A program made the translations under genes and the position numbers. Shown piece by piece: positions 10,222 to 22,740 of a stretch of DNA of 64,000 nt. Under the pieces are notes generated by a model that ran no database searches, had not been told where the DNA came from, and saw only the letters and a list, made by a program, of their open reading frames with translations. The stretch's first letter is position 1. Each line of letters begins with the position of its first letter. Where the stretch lies: NCBI GenBank assembly GCA_018292915.2, contig JACVVK020000143.1, forward strand, positions 1,160,001 to 1,224,000. Direction: 5' to 3'. This stretch comes from Batillaria attramentaria (lineage: Eukaryota; Mollusca; Gastropoda; Batillariidae).

Positions 10222-13200
10222 TGATGATGATGATGATGAAACTTTATTTTTCAACGGTAAAAGTTTTGACAGAGAAGGTTCGTCAGTTTACTAACTTGCC
10301 GTTGCTAATGCTAAAAAAAAGTAAAAAGTAGAAAAGCAAAAAGTGAAACAACATGCAAATAGTAGTAAGTAGGAAAACAAAAAGATTACTCAGCAAACGA
10401 ATAGTAGTAAGTAGAAAAAGTTAAACAACAAACAGTGTAAGGAATCTACATATAAAGAAATGCGCATGTGCAGACAAATGCACCGGGCCTAGTGGGCGTG
10501 TCTGAAACATCCATACACCGGAGTTTACGAGCCCAGTCTGTTCAGTGATACAGTACGTATCATGTAAAGCGTCTATTGACTAGTTATAACATTATAGACA
10601 GTCAAACAAATGCCTCCGTAGTAATTCTTTAAACGTTTTGGAAGAAGTTACTGCTTTTAAAGGCACCGGAAGTGAGTTCCAAAGAGATGCCCCGGCAAAA
10701 GTAAGACTGGTTTTGTACAAATCAATACGGGGTAGGGGTAAAGTCAGAATACCGTTCCTCGAGGTCCGACTACGTTCAATCTGTGAAGCAAAAAGGGAAG
10801 ACAAGTAAGGTGGAGCTGAATCATGAAGGATTTTGTGCATTAGGACACACTTATTGTATATGAGCTGTTGCTGAAGAGGAAGTATACCAAGTTTCTTCAT
10901 TTTATAAGTAGTCGCGATAGGTCCCGGTAAGACCATTTTTACAGCCCGTTTGTAAAATGAATTTAGCCTGTTTCTGTGTATCTCACCGCACCCATCCCAC
11001 ACAGTAGATATATAATCGATGTGCGATTTGATATGTGCGAGGAAGAAAAGTTTACGACTATGTACATCAGTGATATCCCTCAGTTTAGAGAGCAGAAAGA
11101 TGTTTTTCGACAGCATCTTGCACAAAGCATTAACATGGGTTTCCCACTGAAGGTGTTGATCAACATGTATACCCAGGAAACGTCGTTCAGTGACTTGTTC
11201 AATGGGCTCAGCGTTCAGACAGAGCCGTAAAGGGGCCGGCCTTAGTTGGTGTTTCTGCCGAGTAGCTACCAAGATGCTTTTTGTTTTAGCTGGGTGTAAT
11301 AACATGCGATTTTCTGTACACCAGGTATATACTTCGTTTAGACTAGCTTGTAAACTGTGGCTAATATCAAATGTGTTTTTGCCAGAGACATGGAGACTTG
11401 TGTCGTCGGCAAATAGATCGCAATCAACATTTGTGTCAGTGATGTGTAAAGGTAAATCGTTAATAAACAATATAAACAGCAAGGGGCCTAGGATAGATCC
11501 CTGGGGTACGCCATATATAACATTTCCTTGTAATGAAAATTTGCCATTTATAAAAACACTTTGTTTTCTGTCACTCAGGTATGATTGAAAGAATGCCATT
11601 GCCTTATCGTGTAAATGGTAAGCCGTTAATTTTTTTATGAGAACACTGTGGTCAACCAAATCAAAGGCCTTCTTTAAGTCCAGAAAGACGGTCCCTGACA
11701 TCAAATTGTTATTAATAGATGATAAAAACTTTTCCACTATTCGCGTCAAAGCTGTCTGGCAAGAGTGTTTTGGTCTGAAACCTGATTGATGAATATGGAG
11801 GAGATTATTTTGATCAAGGAACTCAAGAAGGTGGGTATGAACATGCCTCTCTAGAGGCTTTGTTAACGCTGAAAGTACTGATATGGGACGATAGTTATTC
11901 AAATCACTGAGGTCTTTTGATTTTGGAATGGGAACTACTTTGGCTTTTTTAAGTACCTCAGGGAAAACGCCTTGTTCGACACAGAGATTAAAAATATACG
12001 TAAGCGACTCCACAATGTAGGGTAATGACATTTTTAGTGTATCATTACTAATGCCATCAAGACCAGGGGAACATTTACCCGATGCACCGGAAATATACTT
12101 GCCAACATCTGCAATAGTTAAATACGGGATTTTAAATTCCTGTGACACGTCTCTTGACTGACAATGTCTCTTTAAGTGATCAGGGACAGTATAGGCTGTG
12201 CTGTTAGTGGCGTGAGTGGACTGAGCCAAGCTTTCAGCAGATGTCAAGAAATGGTTGTTAAACGTATTAGCCGTCAAATGAGGGGGAATTTCAGGAACTG
12301 ACTTGCTTTTGGTGACTGCATTTAGAGCTTTCCAAATAGAAGATGTATCACGCTTTTCCGATATCATGTTATTAAAGATCGATTTTTGGGATGCTCTAAT
12401 TAAATACTTCACGCGATTACGTTGCTGTTTGTACTCTTGAAATCGCTTTTCTTTTTTTAGGTTGTCCCTTAAGGCCATTGCTCGCTTTATGTCAGCATTT
12501 AACCAGGGTGGGTGAGTGGTGTGCTTGACGCGCTTTTCTCTTAATGGGGCATGTTTGTTAAGGACCCCGAGGAACATATTCATCCAGACCGACAAGGCAG
12601 TGTCAGGGCAAGTTTGTTGGTAAACCTCGTGAAATGGTGTATAGTTGAGGTCGTGCAAAAATTCATCTTTGTTAAACCTTTTAAATGAACGGTATATGAT
12701 TGAGGTATGTCGATTACGTCTAGGTTTGTCAAGATGTAAAGTAACTGTGCAACACACAGGGCAGTGATCGCTGACAGCTAGAGACGGAACTTCGACGTTT
12801 AGTATTCTATCACAGTTAGTTGTATAAATATGGTCGATTAAAGTGGATGATGTTGAGGTAACTCTGGTGGGTGTTTTAACTAATTGTTTTAGACCAAAAA
12901 GGGCCGATGTTGATTCCCATGCAGAATTAGGTCTCTTGGAAAGATCAATGTTAAAATCACCTAACAAGAAAATGTCTGCCTTGCTCTGACACGCCTTATC
13001 CATCATGTCAGTGAAGTCATCATACCAGTCCCAGCTGGCAGCGGGATTTCTGTATATGTACCCTACCAAAGCAGTGGAAGATTTAGTTTTTAACTCGACC
13101 CACAAACTTTCCACTTTGGTAGATTCCAAGTCGGTACGCCTTTTTACCATATTTCGTATTGACTGATGTATATACACAGCCAAGCCAGTGTGCTGGGGTG

Positions 13201-13328
13201 ATGACGCATCTCTACGTAGAATCGAGTAATTTGGAATCGAGACGTATTCGTCACTGATTGTGCATTTAAGTCTCGATTCAGAAACACCAAAGATGTGGAA
13301 AGCTGCAGGTCGATTAAAAAACACGGTT
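10222..13328 (-). mobile_element. LINE family A, copy a: long 5'-truncated element
   Basis: A single open frame runs from the (AG)n at 13329 to a stop at 10592 on the minus strand, about 900 real residues. It covers an AP-type endonuclease, lacking its start (GDFNIDLSK, then AVSDHCPV), and a full reverse transcriptase (NNYRPISVLSALTKPLERHV, SGFRPKHSCQTAL, VFLDLKKAFDLVDH, YGVPQGSILGPLLF, CDLFADDTS). The C-terminus has ASLWNSLPVPLK and is followed by no RNase H. The 3' UTR ends in AATAAAGTTTCATCATC. This fits the CR1/Jockey group. No internal stop or frameshift is seen in the LINE part, so it is young. The first residues of the computed frame come from the microsatellite and are not part of the protein. 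Confidence 0.88.

Positions 13329-13383
<55 letters not shown>
13329..13383. repeat. (AG)n tract at the 5' junction of LINE copy a
   Basis: About 27 uninterrupted AG units lie directly at the truncated 5' end of the LINE. A shorter (AG)n (10210-10221) lies directly at its 3' tail. Confidence 0.95.
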
Positions 13384-13388
<5 letters not shown>

Positions 13389-13850
13389 AGATAAATAACT
13401 ACCGGTGGTGGTAGTGGTGGTCGTGGTTGCGGTTGTGGTGGTGGTGGCGGCTGTCGTTGTTGGCGCTGCGATCGAAGACATGTAGCTGGCATTAATGTTT
13501 AACGTGCCAATTACTCCTAATATGGCTTGCGCGGCTTTAAGCCCTAAAAACTCACTCACTCACTCCTAATATAATATATTGCAAAATTCAGAGAAATGCG
13601 AACTGCCGATTGGCCAATGACTCACCTGTAAATTGCCAAATCCTGCTCGACATTAAATGCTAGAATGGCTTAAGTGTTTATCTAATCCACGACGCTATGG
13701 CCCTTGTACCAAATGGCACAAACAGCGCACGATATCACTGCTGCAAGCAGGCGTATGGTCAGAGGCAGATGCATGAAACAAAATGTACACTAGCCCTAGC
13801 CAGTTCCGGCCTCGAGACTGAAAAGCGAGTAACAAAATGTACACTAGCAA

Positions 13851-15710
13851 CCGGCCCCCGTAGTGTAGTGGTTAGCACTTCGGATCATGGACCGGGAGAC
13901 CCGGGTTCGAGTCCCAGCCGAGGCAAGCGGGATTTTTCCAACCTAGGTCGGCTCCTACCCAGATCGGGTGTGCTATGGGCCCGATGGGGAGGCTGTTGCC
14001 ACACAGCCGCGTTTCACCCACTTCACGGGTGCGACTTTGGGGGTGCTTCCCTTAGTATGACACGTCTTTGATGTGGATGATTACAAGGCCGGCACCGCAG
14101 GTGCCGTAGTTCCCGGGCCTGGTTAATGCCGGGATATTTATGACAGTGTCACGACCGTGTGTGCTGCAATGTATGGGTGTAAGAGGTGCGTGCTCTTTCT
14201 TTACTCTCACTCACACGCAGTCGCACAACAGAAACTGATACTGAGACGTGCGGGGATTCACACCACCACAATATTATTGACAAGACGAACAGTCATTGCA
14301 TAACACGTCACAGTACAGCTACAATACCAATCAAGAACAGGCAAGGTAATCAATCAAGGCAATAAATACTATGCCTAAATACAAATGATATAAATAATTG
14401 TATCTAAGAGCGCTCAGAGCTTTTTAACGTGCACGGGATGGTACCTCCAACGATGGCCAAGCGCGCAGACGTGCAGATGTGCAGATGTGCAGTTCACAAG
14501 CCGCAGACAACACCACAGGCGGCGGAAAATAGAGCTGGCTCGGCAGCTCTACAAAAGCATCACGGCAACCGCTGATGCTCTAGTGGACCAGCACCCACGC
14601 TGAATCCCACATACGGGCAGTCAAGCTCCCTCCCCTTCAGTCGTCGCAGGGCCAAGAAATCCTCCACGGGACAAGGGACTACAGGGCAGCTTCTGGCTCC
14701 CGAAAACAGCCACTCGGGCTAGAACCCCTGTGCAACAATACACTATTGTAAGTCCTTGGGCTCAACTAGCACATACTGCCTATCTATGGGATAATATTAA
14801 CCCATGGCACAAACCAGCGAACGCTCCTATGTTACGAACGCTAAAGGAAACTGCACATATTAAACGCTAAAGGTAGAAGCCTGCAGCCGTCACATCGGAC
14901 AAGTCAGCAGAATATACAGACTATTAAACTCACTGGTAAAACGGCTGATAACCAAACATGCTTAGCCGACATAACACTTCGGCCACAATAGTCAAGTTTC
15001 ATACTAACTTCCTGACCGTGGGTAATATCTACACAAGAGAAAATGGCTAACCTGAAACATAATACGGGAAATAACAGATATGAACCATTTACCTCCATAT
15101 GCAAGATGCGAGGGGTCATGACGGTAGACCTTAAAGACAGCGGACGAGAAGAAGTGCCAGACTCTTGAACGGACGTGTCGGTACTACCGGGCCAAATGCG
15201 AATAGCAAGTGAATAGCAATGGTTTTTATACTGTTAGGGCGAATAGGGTGAGTATCGCACGGGATACACCTGCATCACGTGTAAAACGGGTTACCTGTAT
15301 CGACTTAAACAAGGGAAACGGACAGGTCAGCATATTATACACAAATGTCCCGTGTAAAACCTTCACCAAGGGATACATGCGTGGCCCGTGCAGAAAACAA
15401 GGCACGTGTGCCACACAGAACATAGTTACGATGCATACGGAAATCATACCAACCCGTCATACGGAAATCATAACAGCACATGATTTACCCTAAGTCACGC
15501 ATCCGTGACAGACAGGAAGCGTGGAATGCGGCCCTGTCCCGCAGTCCCAAACCACATGGACCTCCATAGCATCATCTTACTATCATCCTCATCTCCATCA
15601 TCGTGCATATAAAAATTGTCCCAGCTTCCTTGTCCTCCTCGGGTTCCACCCATGACCTGAGAGAACCACCACTGGAGCTGGCAGAGTTGGGGCATCAAAA
15701 AAAAAAAAAA
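13851..15710 (+). mobile_element. SINE family 1 copy interrupted by a solo LTR
   Basis: The head ccggcccccgtagtgtagtg and the B-box ggttcgagtccc lie at 13851-13925. The body runs to 14146, is interrupted by the LTR and resumes at 15511 (gacaggaagcgtggaatgcg), ending in poly(A) near 15710. Array bases gtacactagc flank the SINE on both sides, consistent with insertion into a 54-bp repeat unit. Confidence 0.85.
14147..15510 (-). mobile_element. Solo LTR of the Gmr1-like retrotransposon
   Basis: The 1364-bp segment starts tgtcac and ends gtgaca and is flanked by the direct 5-bp duplication gacag (14142-14146 and 15511-15515). It is the reverse complement of the 3' LTR at 44662-46027 with few differences. 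No internal region is present, so it is the product of LTR-LTR recombination. Confidence 0.9.
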
Positions 15711-16880
15711 AAAAAGTACACTAGCTCTAGACAGTTTCGGCCTCAAGACTGAGAAGCGAGAAACAAAATGTACACTAGCTTGCACCACCTGCACTACACC
15801 ACCTGCACTAGCTTGAGACAGTTCAGGTCTCAAGACTGAGAATCTAAAATGTACACTAGCCTGAGACAGTTCTGGTCTCAAGACCGAGAAGCGAGTAACA
15901 AAATGTACACTAGCTTGAGACAGTTCTGGTCTCAAGACTGAGAAGCGAGTAACAAAATGTACACTAGCCTGAGACAGTTCCGGCCTCAAGACTAAGAAGC
16001 GAGTAACAAAATGTACACGCTTCTCAGTCTTGAGGCCGGAACTGTCTCAGGCTAGTGTACATTTTGTTACTCGCTTCTCAGTCTTGAGACCAGAACTGTC
16101 TCAGGCTAGAGTAACAAAATGTACACTTGCCTGAGACAGTTCTGGTCTCAAGACTGAGAAGCGAGTAACAAAATGTACACTAGCCTGAGACAGTTCCGGC
16201 CTCAAGACTGAGAATCTAAAATGTACACTAGCCTGAGACAGTTCCGGCCTCAAGACTGAGAAGCGAGTAACAAAATGTACACTAGCCCTAGACAGTTCCG
16301 GCCTCAAGACTGAGAAGCGAGTAACAAAATGTACACAAGCCTGAGACAGTTCTGGTCTCAAGACTGAGAAGCGAGTAACAAAATGTACACTAGTTTGAGA
16401 CAGTTCCGGCCTCAAGACTGAGAAGCGAGTAACAAAATGTACACTAGCCTGAGACAATTCCGGCCTCAAGACAGCGAAGCGAGTAACAAAATGTACACTA
16501 GCCCGAGACAGTTCCGGCCTCAAGACAGCGAAGCGAGTAACAAAATGTACACTAGCCCGAGACAGTTCCGGCCTCAAGACAGCGAAGCGAGTAACAAAAT
16601 GTACACTAGCCCGAGACAGTTCCGGCCTCAAGACTGTGAGGCGAGTAACAAAATGTACACTAGCCTGAGACAGTTCCGGCCTCAAGACTGAGAAGCGAGT
16701 AACAAAATGTACACAAGCCTGAGACAGTTCTGGTCTCAAGACAGCGAAGCGAGTAACAAAATGTACACTAGCCTGAGACAGTTCCGGCCTCAAGCGAGTA
16801 ACAAGACTGAGAAGCGAGTAACAAAATGTACACTAGCCCGAGATAGTTCTGGTCTCAAGACTGAGAAGCGAGTAACAGAC

Positions 16881-17285
16881 CGTCCTGATATTTCATGGTT
16901 CTCAGATGCTCATGAAGAGAAGCGGAAGAAGCACCATGCTGACAGGGTGTGGAGATATACACGTCTTGAAGTGCACAGACAGCTGTACAAGTCATCAAGG
17001 AACAGATAGAACAAGATAGTAAAGAGAGCCAAGTCAAATCACATAGTGAACTCTCTATCTACATCTGATCCACGCAGGCTGCAGTCCGTCGTGAACAACC
17101 TGCTTGGTAAGATATATAGGCGTCCTCTGTTCTTCGTGGAGTCGATGAAAAGACTGCAGCCGATACACTCTCAACTTTTATCTGCGACATGATCACCAAG
17201 ATAAGTGATGTGCTAAACGTTCTGAAGTCTACCATCTCTCCTGTTGAACCGGCGTCACCATCCTTCATTGGTTCACCACTTTCTC
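16881..17285 (+). pseudogene. CR1-type LINE fragment (linker between endonuclease and RT)
   Basis: The plus strand codes for ISWFSDAHEEKRKKHHADRV and LEVHRQLYKSSRNR, then, after a stop, RAKSNHIVNSLSTSDPRRLQ. This arrangement (WF.D.I..ARR.RR..ER.W and EY.. Q.NLV) is typical of the region before RT in CR1-type LINEs. It has stops and frame changes. Confidence 0.6.
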
Positions 17286-17473
17286 GATTAAACCTTGATA
17301 TTGTACACTTTCTTTACGATAACCGATAGTGTTTGGGGATACAGTGGCCAACGATGTTTTGGAACACTCTTTGGATTATTTTTCCGATATTTGTGGGAAA
17401 TTAATAATTGGATCTTTTGCGCGGTAATGTGTGTAAATTAATAGAATTTCCGTTGATATATAGGGGAAGTAAG

Positions 17474-17474
<1 letters not shown>

Positions 17475-17504
<30 letters not shown>

Positions 17505-17530
17505 CAACTTTTACCGTTGATAATTAAAGT

Positions 17531-17565
<35 letters not shown>
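17475..17565 (+). mobile_element. (AT)n and LINE family A 3' tail, plus orientation
   Basis: An (AT)n run is followed by ttaccgttgataattaaagt and (TCA)n, which is the 3' end signature of the family A LINEs in this window. Bases 17331-17400 resemble 20697-20760. Confidence 0.55.
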
Positions 17566-17568
<3 letters not shown>

Positions 17569-17632
17569 CTCCTCGCTATACATTTTTGTATTAGCATGAC
17601 TAATGGTTGAGGTGGATGTTTTTAACACTTAC

Positions 17633-17795
17633 TTCCGAGACACGCCTCAATGCTGACAATGACCAACTCTATTGCTGTGGTTCCGGATTCGGGAGTGACT
17701 GTAAACCGGATCCTGTTGCCAGCCGTTTGTGGAGGGAAATCCTTGACCTTGTTCTGACCCACAGTGAAAGCATTGTCATAAATGCTGCCTGTGTT
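17633..17795 (-). CDS. Gene 1 module 2, second half-exon (B2)
   Basis: This duplicate of B1 has the same 163-base length, the same TTTCAG acceptor and the same GTAAGTG donor. Two residues differ near its start (N-T-G-S-I-Y against T-T-G-S-T-Y). It leaves in phase 1, so it cannot be a terminal exon. The next compatible acceptor that I see downstream on this strand is the first sulfatase exon at 9620, which also enters in phase 1. Confidence 0.74.
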
Positions 17796-17880
17796 CTGAA
17801 ATAAAAGCAGACGGACTTGGTGAAAGACCATTTTCAATATTCTCTTGGTGAAGTTCATGGAGGGGTATGTTACCGTAACA

Positions 17881-17985
17881 CCATGCCCCACGAAATACAC
17901 AGCAACAACAACACTGTCAATGTTAGCAACACCATGCCCCACGAAATACACAGCAACAACAACACTGTCAATGTTAGCAAGTTGT
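17881..17985. repeat. Two units of the 51-bp intronic repeat (A2-B2 intron)
   Basis: Two full units (accatgccccacgaaataca, cagcaacaacaacactgtca, atgttagcaac) lie in the 248-bp intron between A2 and B2. The paralogous A1-B1 intron carries about 40 units. Confidence 0.9.
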
Positions 17986-18043
17986 TAGCAAACCTCTTAG
18001 GATCAGTAGACCTACGATTCCTTGTGCTGGAAAATATTCTCAC

Positions 18044-18273
18044 CGTTTGGTCGGGGTGGTTGAACACGTTAGTGTACACGCTCTGTGGGGCGGCGCCATT
18101 CACTCTGTAGGTCACTCGAGTGAAGGTGGCTGTCTCCTTGGGGTCAACCTCGTACACGACTTTGAAAACAGCAGTCGGGTCCGTTGGTGTGACGGTTCTT
18201 TCTCCATTAGCCTCAGTCACAGAGGCCACGTTTTGCTCGTGGACTTTTTTGAAGATGGCTGCCTGGCATGTGG
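18044..18273 (-). CDS. Gene 1 module 2, first half-exon (A2)
   Basis: This duplicate of A1 has the same length, phases and splice signals. I see only two residue changes by eye (Leu to Gln after KKVHE, and Phe to Tyr in the QSVFTNVF segment). Flanking intron sequence is also shared with the A1 side, so the module was copied as a genomic block including intron. The high identity suggests a recent duplication or gene conversion. Confidence 0.75.
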
Positions 18274-18306
18274 CTGAAACATGAGGCATGGCCATAACAT
18301 GGGTAC

Positions 18307-18358
<52 letters not shown>

Positions 18359-18361
<3 letters not shown>

Positions 18362-19075
18362 TTATTTTTCAACGGAAAAGATTTATCCATACAATGGTTG
18401 ATTTTCAATCTGCCGTTGCTACAAAAGAAAAGAAATACTGGCAAAAATAGAAAAGAAAAGAAAAACAAATACAACACTGAGCAACTAAAACAATAAACAG
18501 AGTCTATCAAAACCAGAAAAAAGATGCAAAGCCCCCCCCCCCCCCTCACACACACACACACACATTCCAATATATTGAAGCCGTAGACAGTTCTCATATA
18601 TATATGGAAGTCGTTACATAAGTCGTGGAAAAATACTTTTCTACTTAAAGCAAAATCAACTGGCGATTGATTTGCAACCATCTAAACACGTATTCTTTTA
18701 CTGACTTAATGAGGATACAGTGCTAGTTACGAAATATTACTTATGAGTTCAAGCATCAATATCCAAAATGGACAGTTATATTAAAAAAAGGAGCCTTAAA
18801 AATGTATGTTTCATGTGTTTAATACTAATCACTTTTACATACTATAGGATCTTAAGATGGGTTTGTTTATCTCGGAAATTCATTCTTCACCAGATGGGAA
18901 TACAACTTTCTTCTGAACCAAGAATGATGGTATGAGCTTTAGCATTGTAGGTAGAGAATTGCAGGCTAATGGGCCAGAAAAGGCAAAACTTGTCTTCAAT
19001 AAGTCTACCCTAGGGAGAGGAAGCGGTAGACAACTGTTCCTCGAGCCTCCTGACCGTTGTTTAGTTAATTTTTTT
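18359..19075 (-). mobile_element. LINE family A copy d: short 3' fragment
   Basis: The 3' tail (complement of aattttatttttcaacgg) abuts an (AG)n at 18309-18358. The minus-strand frame codes for SRNSCLPLPLPRVDLLKTSF and then LACNSLPTMLK, the C-terminus of family A. The body is truncated at an A-rich run near 19075. Confidence 0.7.
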
Positions 19076-19101
19076 TTTTTTTTTACGGATGACTTCAAGT
19101 A

Positions 19102-19180
<79 letters not shown>

Positions 19181-19183
19181 CAA

Positions 19184-20482
19184 TGATTCAATGAATCAAT
19201 GAAACTTTATTTTACAACGGTAGATAGACTTTCTGCCTTCTACCTTGGAGATATGAGGAAAATAAGGAGATTGTCTTAGGATCAGGGATATATAGGGACA
19301 ATTTCTTTAACAAAATGCTGTGGTTCACCATGTCAAAGGCTTTTTTCAGGTCAAGAAAGACCGCACCAGTTAGTTGGGATCTGTTGATGGCAGATAACCA
19401 AGTGTCGACGATGCGGACAAGTGCGGTGTGGCACGAATGTTGAGGGCGGAAAGCAGATTGGAGCGGATTCAAAAGATGTTGTTTTTCTAGGAAACTGAGC
19501 ATGTGGTTATGGACATGTCTTTCCAGTGGTTTGGACAGGACTGATAAAACTGAAATCGGACGGTAGTCACTGAGACTGTGGAGATCTTTAGCTTTTCGGA
19601 ATAGGCACTCCTTTGGCTTTCTTGAATTCGTCTGGAAATATACTGTGTTGAAGTGACAGATTATAAATATATGTGAGTGATTCCACAATGTAGGGTAGTG
19701 ACAACTTAAGGATGTTAATGTTAATTGCATCAGGACCACACGCCTTGTTCTTTATAGCAGAGATTGATTTCCCAACTTCATAGACGGTCATGGGTGGAAG
19801 AGAGAAAGAACTTTCTTTTGCTGACAGTGACTGCGGAGTTCTTCAGGACATACATAGTCTTCAGGGTTATTGAGATTAGATTGGACTATGGAATCAGTAA
19901 TGTTTAAGAAATGATTATTAAAATCGTTCGGTGAGAGTTCCGATGGAATGAATGTACGCTTTGATTTTTTGCCCCGGATAAACATGTTGATGGCTTTCCA
20001 AATATTCCGACTGTCTTTTCCGTCCGCTATGATTTGCTCTGCGAAAGATTTCTGTGCCCTTCTAACTAAAGATTTAACCATGTTCCGTTGTTTTTTGAAC
20101 TCGTCAATTTTTTTTTTTTTTTTTTCTTCTCTTAGCTTCGTTGCCTTCTTTATGTCATCTGAGAGCCATGGCGGCATGGAGGGATGTTTTACTCTTTTTT
20201 CTCTTATAGGTGCATGTTTATCTAAAACACCGAAAAACAGTCTGCACCAGCACGCCAGGGCCTCGTTTGGGTCATTGTAATGGTATACATCGCAGAATGG
20301 TGTAATAGCAAGGTCCATGAGAAAGGTTTCTTCATTGAACTTTTTAAAACATCTGTACCTAATGGACGTGTGATTTTTGGGAATTGGCATGTCATGTTTC
20401 CTAGACAGTGAAAAACATACGGGAAAGTGGTCGCTAATGGAGATGGAGGGTACATGTACATTTTTCACGGCCGTGGTGTTAG

Positions 20483-20520
<38 letters not shown>
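19184..20520 (-). mobile_element. LINE family A copy c: internally deleted and frameshifted
   Basis: It reads from late endonuclease (ISISDHFPVC) through the RT start (SDYRPISVLSVLSKPLERHV, SAFRPQHSCHTAL, VFLDLKKAFDMVNH) to GRRQKVYL and then jumps directly to the 3' tail. The YGVPQGS and FADD motifs are missing. At least one frameshift lies near 19600. (AG)n tracts lie at both ends (19106-19180 and 20521-20554). Confidence 0.78.
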
Positions 20521-20557
<37 letters not shown>

Positions 20558-20922
20558 AAAATTACCACTGGTGGTGGCCGCAGTGGTGGTGGTGGTGGCT
20601 GCAGTGGTGGTGGTTGTGGCGGTAGTTGTCGTTGGCGCTTCAAACCAAGACAATTATTGGGCATTAATTGTCAGGTCCTCCTAATCATCTAGTGCGTTTG
20701 GGGTTGTAGTCGCCAACCATGTTTTGAAATTATTCTTTGGATTTTTTTTCTGATATTTTGAGGAAATAGTAATGAGATGGTACTTGCTTAACTCTTTTTC
20801 AACTATAGACGTTAATTTTTACAGACTGGTGATCTCGGTGTACGCGAAAAAGACTAAAAATGGAGCTGCAAAGGCATAAAATATAGAGATGCGACTAAAC
20901 TCTATTCCTAAAGTAATACCCG

Positions 20923-21980
20923 TAACTAGAGAGGCAGAAGCCTCCATGACTCAATTGTGATTGGGTCAAGGTCATTCAAAAGAGTATGTTCGTAAAGCTT
21001 TTATCACTATCTATCATCAAGCCAAGTACGGTACGTGTCTCTGGTATTCTTAGTTCCTGGCAATAAACCCGCAAAACAGATAGTATGGCCTTGACCTTGG
21101 GTCAAGGTCATTCAAATGAGATCTGTTGGTAAAGACCTCATCAATGGCTTTCATTGTGCTAAGTTTGATGCGTCTAGTATTTGCAGTTCCTGTGAAAACG
21201 GCAATGTTCAAATTCACAACAAACAGCTTAAATGACCTTGACCTTCAGTCAAGGTCATTCAAGAAAAGTGTGTCTGCATAGGTCTCAATGCTCTGTCACA
21301 ATGCCTCAATTGGTGCCTCTGATGTTTGTTCTTTCGGAGAACATGCCAATGTTAAAGTCTCCCCAAAATAGCTTAAATGGCCTTGACCTTGACTCAGTGT
21401 CAAGGAATATAAGTTTGTCAGTAAAGGTTGTACCAATATCTATCACCATGCAAAGTGTATGCCTCTGGTAATTCTAGATTCTGAGAAAATGCAAATGTAA
21501 AATTTTTCAGACTGCTTTAATTACCTTGACCTTGAGCAAAGGTCCTTTAAGTTGATACACTGTGTGCACAGGTCTTATCATTATCTATCAGTTTGCCACG
21601 TTTGGTGCCTCTGTTGTTTGTTGTTTCTGAGAAAATGCCAATGTTAGGGTTTCCCCCAAAATAGCTTGTATGGGATCTTGACGCAAGGTCCTTGAAGTAA
21701 AAATCCTTGTCCGTAAAGTCCTTATCAATGTCCATCGTCATGCAAAGTTTAAAACCTCTGGACTTTGTAGATTCCCAGAAAATGCCAATGTAAAATTTTC
21801 AAACAGACGGCTTTAGTGACCTTGACCTTGAGTCATGGTCATTTGAAATGATATATTTTGAAAGGTCTTATGGCTGTCTATCAGCATGCAAAGTTTGGTG
21901 TCTCTGCTTTTTGTAGATTCTGAGAAAAAATAATGCCAATGTTGAGGTTTACTGCGGACAGACAGACAGACAGACAGACA

Positions 21981-22029
<49 letters not shown>

Positions 22030-22078
22030 CGACGGAGGGTTATAACAGACTTCCTTTGTTACACAAGTGAGTCAAAAA
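20923..22078. mobile_element. Pearl/HINE-like element 1 with tandem core
   Basis: It starts aactagagaggcagaagcct and ends acacaagtgagtcaa, with short inverted ends (tgactcaa against ttgagtca-type). It has a core of about 146-bp units each containing tgaccttgacctt and caaggtcattc, and a (CAGA)n(CA)n microsatellite before the 3' end (21957-22027). The organisation resembles pearl/Helentron-derived elements of molluscs. The family name is an inference. Confidence 0.65.
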
Positions 22079-22383
22079 TGACGTCAAACGCTGTCAAAAG
22101 TTAACCCGGTAAAAACGATGCCGAAAGAGTGACGTCAACAAAAGACGAATGCCATATCAACTGAGCGGACAGAAGAGAATTCTTCAAAAGGATTTGTCAG
22201 GTTTTCAGAAGAGTAGTAGAACTTCAAAGTTGTACTGACTCACACAAAGAAACGGAGAAACTGATTAAAAAGTCTGCCATGAAATTGAGGGTGAGTGGGT
22301 GTGGTGTCTTTACAATTATCTTCCCTCTTACGATCACTAGGCTATCACCATGACTGATGGTCGTGGTGGGATATCACACTTAC

Positions 22384-22546
22384 TACCGAGACACGCCTCA
22401 ATACTGACAATGACCAACTCTATTGCTGTGGTTCCGGATTCGGGAGTGACTGTAAACCGGATCCTGTTGCCAGCCGTTTGTGGAGGGAAATCCTTGACCT
22501 TGTTCTGACCCACAGTGAAAGCATTGTCATAAGTGCTGCCTGTGGT
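22384..22546 (-). CDS. Gene 1 module 1, second half-exon (B1)
   Basis: This 163-base exon has a TTTCAG acceptor; it enters in phase 0 and leaves in phase 1. It codes for about 54 residues, including YDNAFTVGQNKVKDF and IRFTVTPESGTTAIELVIV and ending in IEACLG. The donor is taken at GTAAGTG (22383-22382). A GTAG donor three bases earlier would keep the phase but is not conserved in copy B2. A1+B1 form a symmetrical phase 1-1 module of about 131 residues, the classic arrangement for exon shuffling and tandem domain duplication. Confidence 0.75.
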
Positions 22547-22740
22547 CTGAAATAAAAGCAGACGGACTTGGTGAAAGACCATTTTGAATATTCTCGCATC
22601 TAATTGTCTAGGGGGGTGGTGAAGTGTGAAAGGGTATGTTACGACGGAAGGGACTACTTTGAATATAATTTGGGGCACTGGCAATTTTAGCGACTCCTCG
22701 TGCGTTGGTCGACATTCTTGAAGCGATCCGCACAATGAAC

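Larger units (their letters stand above)
13783..16880. repeat. 54-bp tandem repeat array, split by a SINE carrying a solo LTR
   Basis: Units of 54 bp (aaaatgtacactagcctgag, acagttccggcctcaagact, gagaagcgagtaac) begin at 13783, are interrupted at 13851-15710 and continue to about 16880 with roughly 20 units. Variants with agcgaagc in place of tgagaagc are clustered. At 16016-16110 about 1.7 units are inverted. Because 54 is divisible by three, long open frames result. I regard these as non-coding intron sequence. Confidence 0.92.

Noticed and set aside
15495..16793. Repeat proteins with LRPELSQASVHFVTRFSV units
   Set aside because: They come from the 54-bp array and SINE. The unit length divisible by three explains the open frame. 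Intronic position.
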